Below are positions 57,699 to 64,000 of a DNA stretch of 64,000 nucleotides, in pieces. This stretch comes from Candidatus Saccharimonadota bacterium (GTDB taxonomy: Bacteria > Patescibacteriota > Saccharimonadia > Saccharimonadales > Saccharimonadaceae), in NCBI GenBank assembly GCA_905372305.1, contig CAJPOP010000001.1, forward strand, positions 124,001-188,000. Direction: 5' to 3'. The position numbers were made by a program, and so were the translations under genes. Positions within the stretch are counted from its first letter, which is position 1. Every line of letters starts with the position of its first letter. The notes beneath the pieces are model-generated. The model was not told the origin of the DNA, did not search any database, and worked only from the letters and a program-made list of their open reading frames with translations.

Positions 57699-58604
57699 AT
57701 GGAAAAGACTGTCTTTTCCGTTAACCTGTTAGCGCCTGATTCTCTCATTGACAACGATATGCAAACTGGTTCGGCGGACAATAGACAGGCAAGTAATGTC
57801 TATTTTATCGGCGGAGTGTCAGTTGACCAGCAGCAGCGATTTAACTCATTCTGGGATCAGGCTGATGAGGTTTTAGAAGAATATGGATTTACAGAGTGGC
57901 AAGGGTATAGAACTGTCGGTATACCGGAGCTAGTTAGAAGGATATTAGAAGATGTTCATAACAACTGCGATCTTGATAATGACCATAAAGAAATAATAGT
58001 CTCTAAAATAAGACATTTTGGACACAGCCGATCTTCTGCTATTAAGGGCGTAGAAGAGATTCAAGAGGATTCTGATACTAGAAACCTTTGTATAAACCAC
58101 GGCCTTGAAGAGAACGATCTTACAGATCCGGATGAGCTGGTTACTGATCAAATTAAACAAACTGACCGAAAGTACGCGGAAGCGTTTCGCGATTTTATTG
58201 CGGGTATTAGAGAAGTTTTTACTGAGGCTAAAAAAGAGTCTGTTCAGGAATTACTGGTGCGTATTTACGGCGGGAAAAGTTCGCTGCAAGGATATTTCTG
58301 GGGCGAGCTGAGCCGAGCTTTGGTCGCAAATGGCATTGATCCGTATGATAAATCGGTAGCTGAACCTGCGCAGTTTATCGTAGATATACTAAAGATGATA
58401 CCATCAGGCAGCGAAGAATCTTCATCTGAAGATAAGGTATGTAAGCTGTATGAAGGTTTCTATAGATTGTATTCAGAGAAATATCCTGGCATGTTGCCGC
58501 CTGATGAATTTATCGACAAGATTTCTAAAGATATATCGTTGTCCGAAATGAGCAATCTTATATATAGAATCAAGCATCCCCAGCGGATAATCTTTAATAT
58601 TTAA
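57699..58604 (+). CDS. hypothetical acidic protein
   Basis: 301 aa, soluble and strongly acidic, with mostly helical prediction. Notable segments: NVYFIGGVSVDQQQRFNSFWDQADEVLEEYGFTEW, VSKIRHFGHSRSSAIKGVEE and LVRIYGGKSSLQGYFWGELSRAL. No signal or membrane segment. It follows the previous orphan by 49 bp and precedes comEC by 22 bp, and base composition is a little more A/T-rich than in comEC. No family recognised. Confidence 0.55.
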   Translation: MEKTVFSVNLLAPDSLIDNDMQTGSADNRQASNVYFIGGVSVDQQQRFNSFWDQADEVLEEYGFTEWQGYRTVGIPELVRRILEDVHNNCDLDNDHKEIIVSKIRHFGHSRSSAIKGVEEIQEDSDTRNLCINHGLEENDLTDPDELVTDQIKQTDRKYAEAFRDFIAGIREVFTEAKKESVQELLVRIYGGKSSLQGYFWGELSRALVANGIDPYDKSVAEPAQFIVDILKMIPSGSEESSSEDKVCKLYEGFYRLYSEKYPGMLPPDEFIDKISKDISLSEMSNLIYRIKHPQRIIFNI

Positions 58605-58626
58605 CAACCTATGCCATACTAAATAC

Positions 58627-60081
58627 ATGGCGATACGCAGATTGACTGAGAAGCTGCACAGTTCTTGGTTGGTGGCGGCGTGGTGTTTGGGGCTGACGAT
58701 CGGCGTGATTGCGATCCATCATCTGCCACGCTCAATCGAGTTTAACGTGCTGGCGTTATTTGGCGGGATAATATTGTTTGTGCCAGTACTTGTTTGGCGG
58801 TGGCGAGTGCTGATGATTGCGGCAGTTATTTCTGGCGGTTTGGTAGGATTGTGGCGCGGTGAACTGGGCCGAGCGGGTTTGGAGGTGTACGATTCGCTGA
58901 TTGGTAAAACCGCCGTTATTCAGGGTCGCGTTTTGGAAGATCCTGACATTGATAAGAAAGGGCAAACGGTGTTGCGGCTAAGTGATCTGCGGATCAATGG
59001 CGAGAAATTGGCAGGACAATTGTGGGTGGTGACGGCCGACAAGCGCCCCATCAAACGCAGCGACATCGTTCAAGTTCAAGGAAAATTGACGGCGGGATTT
59101 GGGGCTTTTTCAGCGAGTATGTATCGGGCGAAAATTGGCAAGGTTGAGCGTCCAGTCCCGGGCGATGTGGCGGTTGGGGCGCGCGACTGGTTTGCCGAGC
59201 GGGTCCGCAAGCATATTCCAGAGTCTGAGTCGGCGCTGGGGTTGGGATTTTTACTGGGGCTACGGCGAGCCATGCCGACGGAGCTGAGTGATAATTTGAA
59301 GATTGCTGGACTGACGCACATTGTGGTGGCTAGCGGTTACAATTTGACGATTTTGGTACGCCTGGCGCGACGGTTGTTCGCCAAGCGGTCAAAATATTTG
59401 GCAATGCTCAGCGCGGCAACGATGATTCTTGGTTTCATGGCAGTAACGGGTTTGAGCCCGAGCATGTCGCGGGCTGGGTTGGTGGCGGGTTTGAGCCTGG
59501 CAGCGTGGTATTACGGACGGACGATTCATCCGCTGGTGCTATTACCAGTTTCGGCGGCGATTACGTTGATAGCCAATCCGCAATTTGGCTGGGGCGATTT
59601 GGGCTGGCAACTGAGCTTTGCGTCGTTCACTGGCGTGATCATTCTGGCGCCGCTGCTGCACAAATATTTCTTTGGTGAGAAAGACCCCGGCACATTTCGA
59701 CAAATTTTAATCGAGACACTGTCGGCACAGATTGCGACGCTGCCGCTGTTGATGATGAGCTTTGGCGTGGTTAGTAATGTAGCGCTGATCGCTAATATGC
59801 TAATCTTGCCGTTTGTACCGCTGGCGATGCTATTGACTTTTGTGTCAGGGATGCTGGCGATGGTGCCAATGATTGGCGCGGCCATTGCCTTGCCGACAAC
59901 CTGGCTGCTGGGTTATATGATTCAGGCGGCTAATTGGCTGGCGGGGCTGGAGTGGGCGCAGATGGAAGTGAATATTACTTGGTGGCAATGCGGTTTGATG
60001 TATGCGGCGATGATTGGCGCTATGTGGTGGATGAAGAAACAGACGAAATTAGATCTCATTCAGGTGAATATCGTGGAGTAG
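58627..60081 (+). CDS. comEC: ComEC/Rec2 DNA-uptake channel, without the C-terminal metallo-beta-lactamase domain
   Basis: 484 aa. Two N-terminal helices, an OB-like outer domain (about 95-175, GKTAVIQGRVLEDPDI and DIVQVQGKL) and the Competence domain: GLGFLLGLRRAMPTELSDNLKIAGLTHIVVASGYNLTILVRLARRL (about 197-245), TGLSPSMSRAGLVAG, GWQLSFASFTGVIILAPLL. ComEC is the inner-membrane channel for single-stranded DNA in natural competence. The protein stops after the membrane part; the metallo-beta-lactamase domain seen in many homologs is absent and no separate gene for it follows. CATACT lies 6 nt before the ATG. A GTG-free, normal start. Confidence 0.93.
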   Translation: MAIRRLTEKLHSSWLVAAWCLGLTIGVIAIHHLPRSIEFNVLALFGGIILFVPVLVWRWRVLMIAAVISGGLVGLWRGELGRAGLEVYDSLIGKTAVIQGRVLEDPDIDKKGQTVLRLSDLRINGEKLAGQLWVVTADKRPIKRSDIVQVQGKLTAGFGAFSASMYRAKIGKVERPVPGDVAVGARDWFAERVRKHIPESESALGLGFLLGLRRAMPTELSDNLKIAGLTHIVVASGYNLTILVRLARRLFAKRSKYLAMLSAATMILGFMAVTGLSPSMSRAGLVAGLSLAAWYYGRTIHPLVLLPVSAAITLIANPQFGWGDLGWQLSFASFTGVIILAPLLHKYFFGEKDPGTFRQILIETLSAQIATLPLLMMSFGVVSNVALIANMLILPFVPLAMLLTFVSGMLAMVPMIGAAIALPTTWLLGYMIQAANWLAGLEWAQMEVNITWWQCGLMYAAMIGAMWWMKKQTKLDLIQVNIVE

Positions 60082-60130
60082 TGTATAATAGTAACAGATT
60101 GAAATAGCAAATAAACGGTAGGAGAGATGT

Positions 60131-60847
60131 ATGTCAGGACATAGTAAATGGGCAACGACGCACCGGCAGAAGGCAGTTGTGGACGCCAAGCGCGGCGCAA
60201 TTTTTACGAAGTTAGGTAATCAAATTGCCATTGCGGCCCGCGGCGGTACCGACCCGGCGCTCAATTCAAGTTTGGCGATGGCCATTGAAAAAGCCAAGGC
60301 TGCTAACATGCCAAGCGCTAATATTCAGCGGGCGATTGACCGCGTGGCGGATAAAAATGCAGCGGCGCTGGAAGAAATTACTTATGAGGGTTACGGCCCG
60401 GGCGGTGTTGGTATCATCATCGAAACAGCGACCGACAATCGTAATCGCACGTTGCCGGAAGTGAAAACAGCATTAGTCAAAAACGGCGGGCGAATCGCTG
60501 ACGCTGGCAGCGTGGCGTTTCAGTTTACTCGCAAGGGTGTGATCACTGTGGAAGGTGCAGGCGAGGACTTGCTACTGCAAGTGCTGGACGCTGGCGCTGA
60601 GGATGCGGTCGAGGAAGACGGCGAACTTATCGTTTACACCGAGCTGAAAGATTTGGCGAGTGTTAGGAATAAATTGGTCGAGCAGGGATTGAAGGTGAAA
60701 GACGCCGAGCTGCGCTACATTGCCAATACGCCGGTCGAGATTGCTGATTCGGAAACGGCGCAGAAATTAATGAAGGTGGTTGATGCGCTGGATGATTTGG
60801 ACGATGTAGTGAACGTTCATACCAACGCCGATATTACCGCAGAATAA
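60131..60847 (+). CDS. yebC: YebC/PmpR family protein
   Basis: 238 aa. MSGHSKWATTHRQKAVVDAKRG is the YebC start (normally GHSKWANI.H.K...DAKRGKIF), with GGTDPALNSSLAMAIEKAKAANMPSANIQRAID, YEGYGPGGVGIIIETATDNRNRT and SVAFQFTRKGVI. The family was long treated as transcription regulators; recent work links YebC2-type members to relief of ribosome stalling at proline stretches. It starts after a TATAAT and an AGGAGAG ribosome site, and a hairpin terminator follows. Confidence 0.96.
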   Translation: MSGHSKWATTHRQKAVVDAKRGAIFTKLGNQIAIAARGGTDPALNSSLAMAIEKAKAANMPSANIQRAIDRVADKNAAALEEITYEGYGPGGVGIIIETATDNRNRTLPEVKTALVKNGGRIADAGSVAFQFTRKGVITVEGAGEDLLLQVLDAGAEDAVEEDGELIVYTELKDLASVRNKLVEQGLKVKDAELRYIANTPVEIADSETAQKLMKVVDALDDLDDVVNVHTNADITAE

Positions 60848-60861
60848 AAATTAATGGCAGA

Positions 60862-60897
60862 AAAAATCGCCTCATTTTCCGGGGCGGTTTTTATTTT
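60862..60897 (+). terminator. Rho-independent terminator after yebC
   Basis: AAAAATCGCC (60862-60871) pairs with GGCGGTTTTT (60883-60892) around an 11-nt loop, then TATTTT. Confidence 0.8.
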
Positions 60898-60948
60898 GGT
60901 AAAAAGTACGCTACACTAAGGGTAGTCAAACATAAGGAAGGGGCGAGC

Positions 60949-62796
60949 ATGAAATATTTGCGTACTGGACTACTTATGACTCTAGTTATACCATTAGTGT
61001 TACCTGTGCCTATAGCAAGCGCAAATTCGTCTCTGGGTGCAAATGACTTGCCGGACAATTCTTTGTCTACAAACTCTCCTGTGGCACCTTCGTCTCCTGT
61101 AGTGTCTAGCGCGCCGTCGGCGCCGTCAAGTGAGTCGTCTGCAGGTGATGTTAAATCTATATCTTCATCTGTTAGAGATCAACAGACAAGTGTCGCGCCT
61201 GCTCCTGGCATTGAAACAACCTCGTCTCAGGCAAAATCTCAGCCCACAGCATCTACTGGCACTCAATCGCCAGCAACGAATGAATCAGCACAGTCAACTG
61301 CCGTATCGCCGCCAGTTCCGTCGCCTGTCGTTCCAACTGCAACAACGCCAGATATTGCTATCACGGCGTTTTTGGGCGGCGTGAGACTTGAGCTGGTTGA
61401 GCTATATAATCAGTCGGATCGTGCTTTAGCTCTCAGTAAAGTAGTAATTCGTTTGACTGATAGGAATGGCGAGACTCAGCAAATCCAGTATACTGACACT
61501 GAGGGATATATTCTGCCGGGTCGCTATGTAAGTTACGCCGCTGATAATGATGGTTTTCATCGGTTTCCGCAACTGCCTCGGGATTTTCAGCGCGATATTG
61601 TCCGTATCGAACTGATTTACAATGAAACTGTTGTTCAGGCAGTCAATGATATTCCAGAAGGTCAATCTGCCGCTATTGCCGTCCATAGGCAGCGTTCAAG
61701 AAAAGTAAAACAAACGGGGATTTTTCAAAAAGATTTTCAACTGAACCCGGCTACTTCTGTGCAATTTTATGATGATGGACGTTATCTCCCTCCAGCTAAT
61801 GCCGCTGGTTTAGTGATTACTGAAGTGTTGACAAATCCACGTCAATGTCTTGTCGATGAAGAGCAGCTGGATAGCTGCGCTGATTTTATCGAGGTGATGA
61901 ATCAGGGGACGGAGCCGATTGACCTCGGGAAATATCGGTTACGATTTGGGGTGTATGGCGACGCGCCTAGTATAGCAAATACATTTCACTGGGGCCGTAA
62001 TCCAGAATCTGGCGATGAGATCTTATTACAGCCGCAAGAAATGTTGGTCGTAAAATATCGTGATGATGGCAAAGCATTGAGCTTGACAGCAGATGATCGG
62101 TCGATTTGGATTGAGGATACTCAAGGTCTGGCGAGATATCAAACCGTTGCAGTGAAGGGCGCAAATCGAGAATCTCGTCGCGGATCGGCGTGGGCGTTAT
62201 TTACCGATGGCTGGAGTTGGGCGATACCGACACCTGGAAAATGGGCAAATGTACGTACCGTTGAGATGTCTCAGACCCCGCGATCGCAGAGTCTGCCGCG
62301 TGATGATTTAGCACCGTGTCCGGCTGGCCAATACCGCCATCCCGAAACGCGCCGCTGCCGGAAAATTGAAACCACCAAAACTAAGCCTGTGGCGCCGTGT
62401 AAAGAGGGCTATTATCGCAGCGAGGCGACGGGTCGGTGCCGGTCGATTGCCTCAGCTGCCACTAAGACTTTGAAGCCTTGTCCTGACGGTCAATTTCGTA
62501 ATCCAGCGACTGGCCGTTGTAAGAAAATTGCGTCTGCGGATGATGTCTTGAAAGAATGTCCGGAAGGCTTTGAGCGTAATCCAAAAACGCGCCGTTGCCG
62601 GAAAATTGCCAAAAAATCTGCTCCGGCAGCAGCGTTTGCGCCGGAAAATATTAAGCAAGTTGCCGGCGCGACTTGGGGATGGTGGGCGTTCGGCGGTATT
62701 AGTTCGCTAGCGGCTGGCTACGGAGCGTGGCAATGGCGCTGGGAAGTTTCGCAAATTGGACGAAAAATCCGCAAGTTCGTATCGCGCGGGAAATAA
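60949..62796 (+). CDS. surface protein with lamin-tail-like domains, Cys-repeat region and C-terminal membrane helix
   Basis: 615 aa. Signal peptide about 1-25. A Ser/Pro/Thr-rich region (to about 135). Two beta-sandwich domains of lamin-tail type: LELVELYNQSDRALALSKVVIRL (about 145-245) and LVITEVLTNP ... DFIEVMNQGTEPIDLGKYRLRF (about 288-440). Then four repeats of about 28 residues: CPAGQYRHPETRRCRKI, CKEGYYRSEATGRCRSI, CPDGQFRNPATGRCKKI, CPEGFERNPKTRRCRKI (about 462-570), each with two cysteines. A final helix (WWAFGGISSLAAGYGAW) and a basic tail anchor it. It likely binds partners outside the cell. GGAAGGGG ribosome site. Confidence 0.82.
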   Translation: MKYLRTGLLMTLVIPLVLPVPIASANSSLGANDLPDNSLSTNSPVAPSSPVVSSAPSAPSSESSAGDVKSISSSVRDQQTSVAPAPGIETTSSQAKSQPTASTGTQSPATNESAQSTAVSPPVPSPVVPTATTPDIAITAFLGGVRLELVELYNQSDRALALSKVVIRLTDRNGETQQIQYTDTEGYILPGRYVSYAADNDGFHRFPQLPRDFQRDIVRIELIYNETVVQAVNDIPEGQSAAIAVHRQRSRKVKQTGIFQKDFQLNPATSVQFYDDGRYLPPANAAGLVITEVLTNPRQCLVDEEQLDSCADFIEVMNQGTEPIDLGKYRLRFGVYGDAPSIANTFHWGRNPESGDEILLQPQEMLVVKYRDDGKALSLTADDRSIWIEDTQGLARYQTVAVKGANRESRRGSAWALFTDGWSWAIPTPGKWANVRTVEMSQTPRSQSLPRDDLAPCPAGQYRHPETRRCRKIETTKTKPVAPCKEGYYRSEATGRCRSIASAATKTLKPCPDGQFRNPATGRCKKIASADDVLKECPEGFERNPKTRRCRKIAKKSAPAAAFAPENIKQVAGATWGWWAFGGISSLAAGYGAWQWRWEVSQIGRKIRKFVSRGK

Positions 62797-62820
62797 CCAG
62801 AAATAGTATAATTAGGTAAT

Positions 62821-63303
62821 ATGAGAATTATCGGTATTGATCCGGGAACGGGAATTTTAGGGTTTGGTGTCGTTGATTTTAGGCGCGGCGGCAATAAATT
62901 TAAGATGGTAACGGCGGGAGTGATTACGACGCCGGCGCATACGCCGACCGATGAGCGGCTGGAGGAAATATTTAATTCGCTAACAGAGATAATTAACGAG
63001 ACAAAGCCTGATGTTATGTCGATTGAAAAATTGTTTTTCGCGCGTAATGTGACGACGGCAATTTCTGTAGCGGAAGCGCGCGGCGTGGCGATGCTGACAG
63101 GGCGCCGGGCTGGCATATCAATCGCTGAATATACGCCGCTGCAAATCAAACAAACGCTCACTGGCTACGGTAAGGCTGATAAAAAACAAATACAAGAAAT
63201 GGTGCGGCTGAATTTGGGATTAACAGAGGTTCCTAAGCCTGACGACTGTGCTGATGCGCTGGCGGCAGCAATTACTCATGCGGCGATGAGCCGTTTGGCG
63301 TGA
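62821..63303 (+). CDS. ruvC: Holliday junction resolvase RuvC
   Basis: 160 aa, normal length. MRIIGIDPGTGILGFGVVDF holds the first catalytic Asp (D7); MSIEKLFFARNVTTAISVAEARG the Glu; YGKADKKQIQEMVRLNL the DNA-contact region; KPDDCADALAAAITHA the last two Asp. It cuts Holliday junctions during recombination. The start follows TATAAT (62807-62812) by 8 nt. ruvA/ruvB are not in view. Confidence 0.98.
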   Translation: MRIIGIDPGTGILGFGVVDFRRGGNKFKMVTAGVITTPAHTPTDERLEEIFNSLTEIINETKPDVMSIEKLFFARNVTTAISVAEARGVAMLTGRRAGISIAEYTPLQIKQTLTGYGKADKKQIQEMVRLNLGLTEVPKPDDCADALAAAITHAAMSRLA

Positions 63304-63316
63304 TATAATATTAGAC

Positions 63317-64000
63317 ATGGTCAGACGATCTTCTAGCGCTAAGCCGCAGACAACTCGCATGAGCCGGTATGCTAACATCGGCCGGGTAAAATCGAAGCAG
63401 AAAAAACAGCCGCGCCAGCACAAGCATTGCCTCTGGTTTTGGAATTTAAGCCGGCCGAAAAAGATATTAGTATGTTTGGCGCCGGTGCTGCTATTTTTAT
63501 TGATTGTGCCAATTGCCAGTTATCTCTACTATGCGCGCGATATCGGCGATCAGGAACGGCTGATGAATCGTAATAAAACTGGTATTGTGCTGACTGATAA
63601 TGCTGGCAAGGAAATTTATAGCATCGGCAATGCCGATCGGCGCAATATGGTGCCGCTTGGCGAAATTTCCGATGACATGAAACATGCTTTGATAGCTAGC
63701 GAGGATAAGGATTTTTACAAGCACGGCGGCTTTAATTTGCTGAGTATCTTTCGGGCAGCAGTGACGCGCCACGGCGGCGGGTCGACATTAACGCAGCAGC
63801 TGGTTAAGAATAATTTGCTGAGCGACGAACATAGTCTTTTGCGTAAATACCAGGAGCTATTTATGTCGATTGCTGTTGAACGAAGGTATAATAAAGACCA
63901 AATTTTAACGATGTATCTCAACTCGGTTTATTTCGGCGAGAATGCTTTTGGCATTGAAGAAGCAGCGAAAGTTTATTTCGGTAAGCTGCCGAAAGATTTG
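63317..64000 (+). CDS. class A penicillin-binding protein, N-terminal part (3' part outside window)
   Basis: 228 codons up to the right edge. A basic cytoplasmic start (about 45 residues), one membrane helix (about 50-72), then the GT51 transglycosylase domain: ALIASEDKDFYKHGGFN, GGSTLTQQLVKNNL, ERRYNKDQILTMYLNSVYFGENAFGIEEAAKVYFGK. These are motifs 1-4 of GT51 with the catalytic Glu in EDKDFY. It polymerises lipid II outside the membrane. TATAAT (63304-63309) lies 7 nt before the ATG. The transpeptidase domain would follow outside the window. Confidence 0.95.
   Translation, partial: MVRRSSSAKPQTTRMSRYANIGRVKSKQKKQPRQHKHCLWFWNLSRPKKILVCLAPVLLFLLIVPIASYLYYARDIGDQERLMNRNKTGIVLTDNAGKEIYSIGNADRRNMVPLGEISDDMKHALIASEDKDFYKHGGFNLLSIFRAAVTRHGGGSTLTQQLVKNNLLSDEHSLLRKYQELFMSIAVERRYNKDQILTMYLNSVYFGENAFGIEEAAKVYFGKLPKDL

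Overview
The window is a dense stretch of a small bacterial chromosome. It most likely comes from a Candidate Phyla Radiation lineage, and Saccharibacteria (TM7) is my best guess. This rests on gene style rather than on a marker search: the standard genetic code (TGA ends aspS, murJ and the guanylate kinase at conserved positions), short versions of core proteins (HrcA 236 aa, TilS 279 aa, ComEC without its usual C-terminal domain), sortase-type surface proteins, many orphan membrane proteins, and most operon-first genes placed 6-8 bases behind a TATAAT-like -10 box with no Shine-Dalgarno site.

Layout. 1-9.1 kb: end of a CBS-domain protein, a membrane-anchored Mrr-like nuclease divergent from aspS, an aspS-Nudix-serine hydrolase-HD operon, a group of broken small-metabolism genes, then small envelope-stress genes. 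9-16.5 kb: mscS and trmB sharing interleaved divergent -10 boxes, a twice-frameshifted HD-CYTH gene, regulators, mazG-like, murC, an FtsB-like gene. 16.7-24.3 kb: a 1541-aa surface protein, a three-gene redox-like operon, and three tRNAs with anticodon CAT (initiator, probable Ile2, probable elongator Met). 24.5-37 kb: tilS-ftsH-murJ-lepA, with lepA cut in two by about 6.2 kb of accessory DNA. 37-49.4 kb: guanylate kinase, an LssY-type membrane protein and the HrcA heat-shock regulon (hrcA-grpE, dnaK, dnaJ) carrying four CIRCE operators, with surface and membrane genes between its parts. 49.5-58.6 kb: a 1054-aa membrane protein, a DUF1704-RimB-RimK cluster, DUF192, tRNA-Lys with an orphan pair behind it. 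58.6-64 kb: comEC, yebC, a Cys-repeat surface protein, ruvC and the start of a class A penicillin-binding protein.

Working together: TilS would modify the Ile2 tRNA encoded 3 kb away. HrcA would repress hrcA-grpE, dnaK and dnaJ through operators built around the -35 box. MurC, MurJ and the class A PBP serve the wall to which the sortase-type proteins would attach. ComEC and RuvC fit DNA uptake and recombination. RimK with RimB and the DUF1704 peptidase looks like a write-and-erase system for peptide tails.

Most notable: the split lepA with its orphan cargo, a palindromic in-frame insertion in the LepA G domain, pervasive leaderless promoters, CIRCE/-35 fusion promoters, an internal sorting signal in a GH16 protein, a disulfide oxidoreductase without its cysteines, and three homopolymer frameshifts confined to accessory genes.
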